A DNA stretch of 64,000 nt from Bacteroidota bacterium (GTDB taxonomy: Bacteria; Bacteroidota; Ignavibacteria; Kapaibacteriales; Kapaibacteriaceae). The stretch is taken from the NCBI GenBank assembly GCA_018266735.1, contig JAFDZT010000004.1:344094-408093 (forward strand), in the 5' to 3' direction. Position 1 is the first letter of the stretch. The number at the start of each line of letters is the position of its first letter. This document shows, piece after piece, positions 56,348 to 64,000 of the stretch. The translations under genes and the position numbers were made by a program. The notes under the pieces are model-generated. The model saw only the letters and a program-made list of their open reading frames with translations, made no database searches and was not told where the DNA came from.

Positions 56348-58074
56348 GAAGCGAACCATGTATGCTTGAGAACAACGCGCGCCATCGGATCCAGTGGCGT
56401 GTCGCGAACATAGGACTGCAGGAGTCGATAGTGCATTTCGTAGAACAAGAGCAATGCGGGAGAATCCTCGGCCACCAACGATTCCGCCTTTCGATACATG
56501 GTGTGGCGTCGTTCCCGATCCGGCTCGCCGACCCCGGCCATCAGGTACTGCGTGACCGTTGGATCGTTGTAGCGCGTGCTGTTCGGATATGAAGCACCGT
56601 GCGGATCGGTCGGCACCACGGCTCCGTTGAACAGACCCAAGAACGTTTCAGCATCGGGATAATCGCCATACCACCGCGTGCCCCACAATTGGAGTCGACC
56701 TGCCTCGGCCTCCTGCAAGAACTGTGCGAACTGCAACACGCGGATCTTCATCGTGATGCCAAGTTGTTCGCGCCACATTTGCTGCAATGCTTCTGCTGTT
56801 TGCTTGAGGCGCGGCTCGGAATAGATCGTCAAGGTCACTTCGGGAAATCCTCGACCGTTCGGGAAGCCGGCTTGCGCCAGTTCCGCTCGCGCCCGATCGG
56901 GATCGAAGCCGAGGCCACGAACACTGTCGATGGGATAGTCGAGCAGCACAGGTGGTGTGATACCATGCGTTGCTGCTGCGAACGGCTGTCCTTGCAACAC
57001 GAACTTCACAAGGCGATGTCGGTCGATGGACATCGATAGTGCACGACGTACACGTCGGTCGTTGAACGGTGCTTCCGTACACAAACAGTCGACGAACCAC
57101 GTGCAGAGCGCCGGAGTGCGTTGCAACGCGAACGCTGACGATGGTGCACGCAAGTTGCCTGTGGACGCGTCGACGAGCAAGGGAAACACCTCCGTCGGGA
57201 TCGTGAAGCACTCTTCAAGCAGACCTTGCTTGAAGGCCGCGAACTGCACGTTATCGTCCTTGATGAACTCGATGCGCACACCATCGAGGAATGGAAGCCG
57301 GTTCCCTGCCTCGTCGTGTTGCCAGTAGTTCGGATTGCGCACCAGCGTGATCTGTTGATCTTCGCGCCACTCGCGGAACATGAACGGTCCACTCCCCACC
57401 GGATGCCGAAAGAACTCTTCACCATAGTGCTCGACGGCCTCGTGCGGCACCGCACATCCGAATCCGCTGGCCAGGGTAAGGAGGAAGGGAGCGAAGGGTC
57501 GTTCCAGGGTGATCACCAGTGTGGAATCGTCGGGGGCAACAATGCCTTCGGGTGGACGTGTGGCGCGACCGAGTTCACGATCGCGATGAAATCGCGATGC
57601 TCCAAGAACGCGATCTTGAAACGCCCAGAACGAAAGGGTCTTCTGTGTTGGATCGCATGCGCGCACCAGTGAATACACCATATCGTGTGCGGTCAACCGA
57701 CGTCCGCGTCCCTGCGGGAAGCACACGTCATCGTGGAACCGAACATCCGTGCGCAAATGGAATACGTATTCCGTGCCATCCTCCGAGATCTCCCATCGCG
57801 TGGCCAGTTCGCCTTGCACGCCAAGGAGCGAATCGAACGTGATCAACCGGTCGAAGATCTGCAAACAGATATCGTCGGCAAGCTTGCTGCTCACACGCAC
57901 CGGATCCAGTGCACTCGGGCTCCCGCGCAACATGTTGATGCGATAGGTGCCACCGTACGCCTTGCCGCCCTTCGCCATTCGCACATGATGTTCCGGAATG
58001 GCAGACCGTCGGCATCCCGATACGGCAGCAAGAACGAGCACGACCACCATGAACACCGCCATCATCCGAACCAT
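56344..58074 (-). CDS. Family 5 extracellular solute-binding lipoprotein, orphan
   Basis: 576 residues from the ATG at 58074; the longer frame overlaps glgP in another frame. The lipoprotein signal ends with AVSGC (Cys at about residue 20). The SBP_bac_5 fold is shown by GGTYRINMLRGSPSALDP, ATRWEISEDGTEYVFHLR, YWQHDEAGNRLPFLDGVRIEFIKDD and a RALSMSIDRHRLV-type segment. Such proteins bind peptides, nickel or opines for ABC importers. No permease or ATPase genes lie nearby, so its partner is unknown. Head gene of the minus-strand cluster to deoC. Confidence 0.9.
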   Translation of the reverse strand: MVRMMAVFMVVVLVLAAVSGCRRSAIPEHHVRMAKGGKAYGGTYRINMLRGSPSALDPVRVSSKLADDICLQIFDRLITFDSLLGVQGELATRWEISEDGTEYVFHLRTDVRFHDDVCFPQGRGRRLTAHDMVYSLVRACDPTQKTLSFWAFQDRVLGASRFHRDRELGRATRPPEGIVAPDDSTLVITLERPFAPFLLTLASGFGCAVPHEAVEHYGEEFFRHPVGSGPFMFREWREDQQITLVRNPNYWQHDEAGNRLPFLDGVRIEFIKDDNVQFAAFKQGLLEECFTIPTEVFPLLVDASTGNLRAPSSAFALQRTPALCTWFVDCLCTEAPFNDRRVRRALSMSIDRHRLVKFVLQGQPFAAATHGITPPVLLDYPIDSVRGLGFDPDRARAELAQAGFPNGRGFPEVTLTIYSEPRLKQTAEALQQMWREQLGITMKIRVLQFAQFLQEAEAGRLQLWGTRWYGDYPDAETFLGLFNGAVVPTDPHGASYPNSTRYNDPTVTQYLMAGVGEPDRERRHTMYRKAESLVAEDSPALLLFYEMHYRLLQSYVRDTPLDPMARVVLKHTWFAS

Positions 58075-58095
58075 CGTCCTATGCCTTCTGAGTGG

Positions 58096-58103
58096 TAACT
58101 TTG
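58096..58103 (+). promoter_or_regulatory. -7 element of the glgP promoter
   Basis: TAACTTTG is a full match to TAnnTTTG, 25 nt before the glgP ATG in a 54-bp divergent gap. No TTG is seen at the usual upstream distance. Confidence 0.45.
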
Positions 58104-58128
58104 GGACCCCGAACCTACGCAGAATACC

Positions 58129-60681
58129 ATGAGACCCGTCACAACCTTCGTTGTCAACCCCACCATGCCGGCCGCCCTTGCCCCCTTGAAAGAGCTGGCC
58201 TATAACTTCTGGTGGTGCTGGCATGCCGATGCCATCGAGCTTTTCCATCGGATCGATCCGGTGCTCTGGGAAGAGACCCACCACAATCCGGTGGCCATGC
58301 TGGCCCTTCTGTCGAACGAGCGCTTGAACGCCCTCGCCGAACGAGCGGAGTATGTTGCCAATCTGACGGAGGTCTATCAGGAGTTCCGCTCCTACATGGA
58401 CTCCAAAGGGTGGTATTCGTCGATCGACGCCACGCCGGGGTCCTTTGTGGCCTACTTCTGTGCCGAGTTCGGCATCCATGAGAGCTTCAGCAACTATAGT
58501 GGCGGTCTTGGCGTGTTGGCGGGCGACCACCTGAAGAGCGCTTCCGATCTCGGCGTTCCGCTCGTTGCCGTTGGCCTGCTATACCAAGAGGGCTACTTCC
58601 GACAGTATCTCACGCAGAACGGCTGGCAGAATGAGATGTACAGCGAGATCGACTTCTTCACGCTGCCACTTACGCCCGTCACCCGTCAGGACGGTTCGCC
58701 TCTGATGATCACCGTCGACGTGCCCTTGGGTACGCTACATGCACAGATCTGGAAGTTGAATGTTGGCCGAGTGCCATTGTACTTGCTCGATACAAATGTG
58801 CCGCAGAACGTGGATCCCACGTTGCGCGATGTTTCGGACCGACTCTATGGCGGCACGACAGACACGCGCGTGATGCAGGAAATGCTCTTGGGTATCGGCG
58901 GCATGCGCATGCTGGCAGAGCTCGGCATCGAGCCCGCTGCCTGTCATGTGAACGAAGGCCATGCAGCATTCTCCATGCTTGAGCGCACACGGATGACGAT
59001 GTCGCGGCTCGGCATGACGTTTCGAGAGGCTTGGCGGATCACACAGTCGTCGACCATCTTCACGACACATACCCCCGTCCCTGCTGGCAATGAGATCTTC
59101 CATTTCGACGTGGTCGAGCGCTACTTCAAGGCCTATGTGTCGACGCTCGGCATCTCGTGGGCAGAGTTCCTCGAACTGGGCACGCAGACGCTGGCCGATA
59201 TCGAGGACGGATTCTCGATGACGGTGCTCGGGTTGAAGGGAAGCACCTATCGCAACGGCGTGAGCAAGTTGCACGGAGCGGTCGCGCGCCAGATGTGGAA
59301 TGCCGTGTGGCCCCAGTTCTCGCTGGAAGAGGTTCCCATTGGCGCCGTCACGAACGGCGTTCACACCGGCACGTGGGTGGGTAGCGAACTGGCCCATCTG
59401 TACGACCGGTATCTATCTCCCAAGTGGCGCACCCACCCCGAAGAGAACGATGCATGGGAGAACGTTGATCGTATCCCCTCGTTCGAACTCTGGCGTGTGC
59501 ATCAACGACGTCGTGAGCGCCTGGTGATCGCAGCACGCGAGCACATCCTGAGCAAGCACCATGCCTCCCTCACGCAAGAACAGGCGTCGAAGATCCACGA
59601 TTATCTGGATCCCGACATTCTCACCATCGGCTTCGCACGGCGATTCGCCACGTACAAACGGGCAGATCTGCTCATGCGCGACATGGATCGACTGGCTGCC
59701 CTCGTCACCGACCCGCAGCGCCCCATGCAGGTGATCATGGCCGGCAAGGCCCATCCGCGCGATACGGCCGGGAAAGAGCTCATTCAGCACGTTCTCGAGA
59801 ATATTCGTAACCATGGGCTTGAACATCGTATAGTCTTCCTCGAAGACTACGACATGCATGTGGCCCGACTCATGGTCAGGGGATGCGATGTGTGGCTCAA
59901 CACTCCTCGCAGACCATATGAGGCATCGGGAACCAGCGGTATGAAATCCATCATCAATGGCGGTTTGCACTTCAGCGTTCTCGATGGCTGGTGGGCCGAG
60001 GCCTTTGACGGACACAACGGGTTCGCCATCGGTCGCGGCGAGGAGATGATGGACCCCGACGAGCAGGATACGGCAGATGCAGGGACCTTGTATGACACCA
60101 TCGAACACGCCATCAAGCCCATGTTCTATGAACGGAACAAAGGCAAGGTGCCGGAACGTTGGGTGGACATGATGAAGCACTCCATTCGAACGCTTGCTCC
60201 CGAGTTCTCGTCGTTGCGCATGGTCCGCGACTATGCCACCAAGAACTACGTGCAGGCAACGCAGGCCTATCGTGCCATGACGGAGAACGGTGGCGAGCGC
60301 GCTCGATCGATGGTCCAGTACTTCGATCGCGTGGCAGCCTCATGGCCGGCTGTTCGTGTTGGCGAAGTGAACATCCATGGCGGATCCGGCGCCTACGTTG
60401 GCAAGCACATCCATGTGAATGCCGAGGTGCGACTGGGGTCTCTGCATCCCAACGACGTGATCGTGCAAGCGGTCTACGGCAAGGTGGACGCAAAGGGCGA
60501 GATCAATCCCGCTCATACCACCACCCTGGCTTTGCAACGAGAAGACGGCGGAACGAGTTATTACGAAGGTGATTATGTGTGTCAGGAGAGCGGAATGCAA
60601 GGCTGCACGGTACGCGTCACCCCAACGCACGAGCAGCTCATCCATGTTGCCGACACGCTGTACTGCACCTATGCATCCTGA
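58129..60681 (+). CDS. glgP: Alpha-glucan (glycogen) phosphorylase with DUF3417 N-terminus
   Basis: 850 residues. GT35 enzyme that releases glucose 1-phosphate from glycogen or maltodextrins. Residues 1-110 form the DUF3417 domain (ELAYNFWWCWHADAIELFHRI) typical of the short bacterial phosphorylase class. Catalytic-domain motifs are SNYSGGLGVLAGDHLKSASD, NEGHAAFS, TTHTPVPAGNE, RRFATYKRADLL and EASGTSGMKSIINGG with the PLP Lys. No other glycogen gene is next to it. Confidence 0.95.
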   Translation: MRPVTTFVVNPTMPAALAPLKELAYNFWWCWHADAIELFHRIDPVLWEETHHNPVAMLALLSNERLNALAERAEYVANLTEVYQEFRSYMDSKGWYSSIDATPGSFVAYFCAEFGIHESFSNYSGGLGVLAGDHLKSASDLGVPLVAVGLLYQEGYFRQYLTQNGWQNEMYSEIDFFTLPLTPVTRQDGSPLMITVDVPLGTLHAQIWKLNVGRVPLYLLDTNVPQNVDPTLRDVSDRLYGGTTDTRVMQEMLLGIGGMRMLAELGIEPAACHVNEGHAAFSMLERTRMTMSRLGMTFREAWRITQSSTIFTTHTPVPAGNEIFHFDVVERYFKAYVSTLGISWAEFLELGTQTLADIEDGFSMTVLGLKGSTYRNGVSKLHGAVARQMWNAVWPQFSLEEVPIGAVTNGVHTGTWVGSELAHLYDRYLSPKWRTHPEENDAWENVDRIPSFELWRVHQRRRERLVIAAREHILSKHHASLTQEQASKIHDYLDPDILTIGFARRFATYKRADLLMRDMDRLAALVTDPQRPMQVIMAGKAHPRDTAGKELIQHVLENIRNHGLEHRIVFLEDYDMHVARLMVRGCDVWLNTPRRPYEASGTSGMKSIINGGLHFSVLDGWWAEAFDGHNGFAIGRGEEMMDPDEQDTADAGTLYDTIEHAIKPMFYERNKGKVPERWVDMMKHSIRTLAPEFSSLRMVRDYATKNYVQATQAYRAMTENGGERARSMVQYFDRVAASWPAVRVGEVNIHGGSGAYVGKHIHVNAEVRLGSLHPNDVIVQAVYGKVDAKGEINPAHTTTLALQREDGGTSYYEGDYVCQESGMQGCTVRVTPTHEQLIHVADTLYCTYAS

Positions 60682-60736
60682 AACTTTCCAAGATCATTCA
60701 AGTCCTTGTACCGACTACCAAACACGGAGTATGAAC

Positions 60737-62503
60737 ATGCGTCTGACTCAACGAGTCTTTCTTTTCCTTGCCTGTGCCCTCGTTGCCACTACGGCCTACG
60801 CGCAAACAGCCAGCATCACGTTCGTCCACAATTCACCGGACCCCGCGGCCGTAGAGATCGATCTCTATGTCTCCCATGCCGGGAACACGGTCAAGATCGA
60901 GAACCTGGCCTATCAGGGATCGACGACAATACCGGAAATGGCCATCTTCGGTGGCACACCGGTCACGTTCAAGATCGCTCCGGCAACCAGCACCGACCAG
61001 TCGCAAGCGCTGCTCACGCATGAGTTCACACCCGATGCCGACATGTTCTATATCGTCGAAGCACGCGGCTTGATCTCGACCGATGGGTTCGTGGCCAATC
61101 CAGATTCCAAGACGATCACGGCGGAGATGCGCCACTTCGAGATCCCGGCTGCCAATGACGACCCGAAGAAGGCCGGTGTGATCTTCGTGCATAGCTCCAC
61201 CGACCTCGATAAGGGTGACATATGGGTGCGAGGCGGCACGGCAGCAACATTTGCAGGTGTTACGTATGGCGACATCACGTCGCCAATGAAGCTCATCGAT
61301 GCCAAGGCATCGTTCCTCGATTACACCAAGGCCGGCGTGAAGACCCCTGCCCTTGCCTCCTTTGAAGTGGACCTTTCCAAGTTCGCCGGTCAGGTGCTGA
61401 TCCTTATGATGTCCGGCTTCAAGAGTCCCGCCGACAACAAGAACAGCCCCGACACGCTGACCCTTCTGGGTGTGAAGGAAGACGGCACCATCTCGAAGTT
61501 CCAGCTCCTTTCCGGCTCACAAACGGCTCGGGTACAGGTGATCCACAATGCCGCCGATCCAAAGCTGGGTCAGGTGGACGTGTATCTGAACACCGAAAAG
61601 GTCATCGACAACTTGGGCTTCCGCAAGGCCACGGCCTTCACGAACCTCCCGGCAGGACTCCCCCTCGTGATCGGGATCGCACCGGCCACGTCGACCAGCT
61701 ATAAGGACACCCTCCGCACCCTGAAGGTGCAATCGCTCCGTCCCGGCCGGACCTACGTGATCACGGTCAGCGGCGTTCTGGATACGGCCAAGTTCGCCGC
61801 CAACCCGGACAGTGCGAACATCGCCCTCCGAGCCACCCTCATCGAAGGTGCCGTCGAAGGTTCGCCTGACACGGTCGCAGCCAACCTCTTGTGCATTCAA
61901 CAGTCCACCGACTCACGGAAGCTCTCCCTCGTCAGCAGCATCGATCAGAACGTTCTGCTCGATATGGCCAATTACGGCACCGTTTCGGTGAACCACCTGG
62001 TCCCACCGGGCACCGATACCCTGTGGCTGAAGAATGATTCCGGCATCGTCAAGAAGGGCTATGTTGTCAACCTGAAGACACGGAAAGCCTACATCGCGCT
62101 CACGTCAGGCTTTGTGGATCCTGCCAAGAACATGGACGGTCAGGCCTTCAAGGTGATCCTCGTGGATTCGGCCGGCGTGGTGAACAGCTCCTTGGTCGAG
62201 GTCACGCCGGGCGCCGTGAGCGTCCAAGAAGAGACGGCCTCCATGGCCCGCCTGTCGCTCGTTCCGAACCCTGCCACCTCCAATGTCCTCCTTCGCGGTG
62301 ACCGTACGGTGGGCATTGCGAACATCATGCTCGTGGACGCCACCGGCCGCACCATGGCCGAATACCGGGTTTCGGACGGAATGCGCCAGCAGGACGGTAT
62401 TTCCATCCCGCTCGACCGCCTTACAACGGGCGTCTACGTGGTCGTGGCCACCGATGTCAATGGTAGTATGATCGCCCAAGAGAAGCTGATCGTCACCCGT
62501 TAA
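60737..62503 (+). CDS. DUF4397-repeat T9SS-secreted protein
   Basis: 588 residues from the ATG at 60737, chosen because GGAG stands 8 nt upstream and the product starts with a signal peptide (MRLTQRVFLFLACALVATTAYAQ); an ATG at 60731 adds two residues. Two DUF4397 units are clear: SITFVHNSPDPAAVEIDLYV (about 25) and RVQVIHNAADPKLGQVDVYLN (about 270). The C-terminal 80 residues (LSLVPNPATSNVLL...EKLIVTR) are a T9SS sorting domain. DUF4397 proteins are surface-exposed; function unknown. A strong terminator follows the stop codon. Confidence 0.9.
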   Translation: MRLTQRVFLFLACALVATTAYAQTASITFVHNSPDPAAVEIDLYVSHAGNTVKIENLAYQGSTTIPEMAIFGGTPVTFKIAPATSTDQSQALLTHEFTPDADMFYIVEARGLISTDGFVANPDSKTITAEMRHFEIPAANDDPKKAGVIFVHSSTDLDKGDIWVRGGTAATFAGVTYGDITSPMKLIDAKASFLDYTKAGVKTPALASFEVDLSKFAGQVLILMMSGFKSPADNKNSPDTLTLLGVKEDGTISKFQLLSGSQTARVQVIHNAADPKLGQVDVYLNTEKVIDNLGFRKATAFTNLPAGLPLVIGIAPATSTSYKDTLRTLKVQSLRPGRTYVITVSGVLDTAKFAANPDSANIALRATLIEGAVEGSPDTVAANLLCIQQSTDSRKLSLVSSIDQNVLLDMANYGTVSVNHLVPPGTDTLWLKNDSGIVKKGYVVNLKTRKAYIALTSGFVDPAKNMDGQAFKVILVDSAGVVNSSLVEVTPGAVSVQEETASMARLSLVPNPATSNVLLRGDRTVGIANIMLVDATGRTMAEYRVSDGMRQQDGISIPLDRLTTGVYVVVATDVNGSMIAQEKLIVTR

Positions 62504-62522
62504 GCTCCCCCAGACCCTTTCG

Positions 62523-62555
62523 AAAAGGCCGGCCCCATACGGGGACCGGCCTTTT
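62523..62555 (+). terminator. Intrinsic terminator after the DUF4397 gene
   Basis: AAAAGGCCGG (62523-62532) pairs with CCGGCCTTTT (62546-62555), and the inner CCCC/GGGG extends the stem to a short loop. TTTTT (62552-62556) ends it. It starts 20 nt after the stop codon at 62503; the A-run on the left could let it work in both directions. Confidence 0.9.
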
Positions 62556-62558
62556 TCG

Positions 62559-62566
62559 TATATTTG
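62559..62566 (+). promoter_or_regulatory. -7 element of the ffh-rpsP promoter
   Basis: TATATTTG is a full match to TAnnTTTG, right after the terminator and 27 nt before the ffh ATG. The -33 region falls within the terminator stem, and no TTG is seen there. Confidence 0.55.
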
Positions 62567-62592
62567 CGGTTCTCTACCCAATCCAAGAAGCT

Positions 62593-63939
62593 ATGTTTGA
62601 AAGTCTAAGCGATAAGCTCGAAGAAGCGCTCAAACGCATCCGAGGGCAGGCCAAGATCACCGAAGAGAACGTCACCGAAGCACTGACGGAAGTTCGTCGC
62701 GCCCTGCTGGATGCCGACGTGAACTTCAACGTCGTGAAGAAGTTCATCGACGATGTCAAGGAAAAGTCGCTCGGCATCGAGGTCAAGGGCAACCTTCTTC
62801 CCGGTCAGTTGATGATCAAGCTCATCCATGATGAGCTCGTGGCCTTGATGGGAACGTCAAAGGCGGACATCGCCCAAGCACCGCAAGCGCCGACCATCGT
62901 GATGGTGGCAGGGTTGCAGGGTTCCGGAAAGACCACGTTCTGCGCCAAGCTCGCATTCTCGCTCAAGAAGAAGGGACGTCAACCGCTCCTCGTGGCCTGC
63001 GACATCTACCGTCCGGCCGCTATCGATCAGTTGCGCACGCTTGGTCAATCCATGTCGCTCCCCGTCTTCTCGAAAGATGGTGCGAAGCCATTGGAGATCG
63101 CCAACGAAGCGCTGCAATACGCCAAGAAATTCGGTCGCGACATCGTGATCGTCGACACGGCCGGTCGTCTTACGATCGACGAAGAGATGATGCAAGAGGT
63201 CGCCGATCTCAAAGATTCGCTCAAGCCACACGAGATCCTGTTCGTCTGCGACGCCATGACGGGTCAGGACGCGGTGAACACGGCGAAGGCCTTCGACGAT
63301 CGGCTCTCGGTCACCGGCGTTGTGCTCACAAAGCTCGACGGCGACACGCGCGGTGGAGCAGCGCTCTCGATCCGTGCGGTAACCGGCAAGCCGATCAAGT
63401 ATGTGGGTATTGGCGAAAAGGTCGATGCCCTCGAGCCCTTCTTCCCTGAGCGGATCGCCTCGCGCATTTTGGGCATGGGAGATATTCTCACGCTCGTTGA
63501 GAAGGCGCAGCAGCAGATCGACGAGAAGGATGCCGAGAAACTTGAAGAGAAACTTCGCAAGAACCAGTTCACGTTCGAGGACTTCCTCGAACAACTGCGC
63601 ATGATCAAGAAGATGGGATCGCTGCGCGACCTCTTGGGAATGTTGCCTGGTATGGACAAGGCGTTGCGTGGCGTGCAGATCGACGAGAAGGCCTTTGCAC
63701 GCGTCGAGGCCATGGTGCTCTCGATGACGAAGGAAGAACGCAGTCAGCCCAAGCTTCTGAACGGCTCACGCCGCAAGCGCATCGCTGCCGGCAGCGGGAC
63801 CTCCGTGCAGGACGTGAACCGGTTGATCAAGCAGTTCGAAGACATGCAGAAAATGATGAAGAATATGACAAAGGGGAAAATGGCCTCCATGTTCGGTGGT
63901 CAGACCCCGCAATTTCCAACTTCCAGTAGGAGACCGTAA
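62593..63939 (+). CDS. ffh: Signal recognition particle protein Ffh
   Basis: 448 residues. GTPase that binds 4.5S RNA and signal sequences and targets membrane proteins to the Sec translocon. N domain about 1-90, G domain about 95-295 (GLQGSGKTTFCAKLA, ACDIYRPAAIDQL, VDTAGR, LTKLDGDTRGGAAL) and a Met-rich M domain from about 325 with the RNA-binding KRIAAGSG motif. The stop overlaps the rpsP start as TAATG. Confidence 0.97.
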   Translation: MFESLSDKLEEALKRIRGQAKITEENVTEALTEVRRALLDADVNFNVVKKFIDDVKEKSLGIEVKGNLLPGQLMIKLIHDELVALMGTSKADIAQAPQAPTIVMVAGLQGSGKTTFCAKLAFSLKKKGRQPLLVACDIYRPAAIDQLRTLGQSMSLPVFSKDGAKPLEIANEALQYAKKFGRDIVIVDTAGRLTIDEEMMQEVADLKDSLKPHEILFVCDAMTGQDAVNTAKAFDDRLSVTGVVLTKLDGDTRGGAALSIRAVTGKPIKYVGIGEKVDALEPFFPERIASRILGMGDILTLVEKAQQQIDEKDAEKLEEKLRKNQFTFEDFLEQLRMIKKMGSLRDLLGMLPGMDKALRGVQIDEKAFARVEAMVLSMTKEERSQPKLLNGSRRKRIAAGSGTSVQDVNRLIKQFEDMQKMMKNMTKGKMASMFGGQTPQFPTSSRRP

Positions 63940-64000
63940 TGGTCAAACTCCGCTTGCGTCGCCGCGGTCGTAAGAAGCACCCCTTCTACGACATCGTAGT
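63939..64000 (+). CDS. rpsP: 30S ribosomal protein S16, N-terminal part
   Basis: The ATG at 63939 overlaps the ffh stop (TAATG), and GGAG stands 7 nt upstream. The visible residues MVKLRLRRRGRKKHPFYDIV match the start of S16. The gene runs out of the window. ffh-rpsP linkage is common in bacteria. Confidence 0.93.
   Translation, partial: MVKLRLRRRGRKKHPFYDIV

Noticed and set aside
56344..58530. 728-residue version of the binding lipoprotein
   Set aside because: The extra 152 residues are antisense to glgP and precede a perfect lipoprotein signal peptide.

Overview
The window looks like a chromosomal segment of an uncultured, diderm bacterium of the Bacteroidota-Chlorobiota branch, most likely near Kapabacteria/Ignavibacteria; this is inference, since no marker phylogeny could be run. 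Pointers are: secreted proteins ending in type IX secretion (T9SS) sorting domains, a GldL-like motor protein, SBBP beta-propeller proteins, a full SUF system, a three-subunit succinate dehydrogenase with one five-helix b-type anchor, and several promoters with the Bacteroidota -7 element TAnnTTTG. Genes are packed tightly, with many ATGA/TAATG overlaps and convergent 3' overlaps. I see no rRNA, tRNA, CRISPR array, transposase, integrase or phage head gene.

Layout. (1) 1-12101, minus strand: five secreted, repeat-rich, tail-fibre/adhesin-like proteins. They share an N-terminal module, and three share a C-terminal module ending in an Asn/Thr-Pro; none carries a T9SS sorting domain. (2) 12365-12934, plus: pth. 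(3) 12918-22870, minus: a 10-kb oxidative-stress and Fe-S operon in the order sufB-sufC-sufD-sufS-sufE-sufT, ferredoxin reductase, Rrf2 regulator, A-type carrier, sodA, LON-domain protein, RsbU-like phosphatase. A 13-bp palindrome matching the core of IscR type 1 sites lies just upstream of sufB. (4) 22934-32912, minus: a FAS1 lipoprotein and three paralogous T9SS substrates built from SBBP repeats, a GGE domain, two Ig-like domains and a sorting domain. (5) 33035-39644: pdxJ (+), sdhB/sdhA/sdhC (-), an orphan ABC ATPase (+), an outer-membrane barrel (-) and mltG (+). (6) 39653-47909: a divergent block with GldM-like and GldL-like motor genes on the minus strand, and a 1658-residue T9SS substrate plus a small barrel protein on the plus strand. 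(7) 47919-51033: prfC (+), then pirin and YceI (-) behind a strong promoter with a palindrome in its spacer. (8) 51034-58074, minus: a peptide-binding lipoprotein, tsaC/sua5, ptsH, ptsI, a one-POTRA Omp85 protein and deoC. (9) 58129-64000, plus: glycogen phosphorylase, a DUF4397 T9SS substrate, a clear terminator, ffh and the start of rpsP.

How the genes work together. Regions 4, 6 and 9 encode T9SS cargo, and region 6 also appears to encode the inner-membrane motor that powers export. Region 1 looks like a separate surface-fibre locus without known sorting signals. Region 3 appears to be a self-regulated Fe-S assembly and oxidant-defence unit that would supply clusters to enzymes such as SdhB. 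The most unusual parts are the region 1 fibre locus with its recent internal duplication, the GldL/GldM-like pair beside a giant cargo gene, and the IscR-like operator on an unusually long suf operon.
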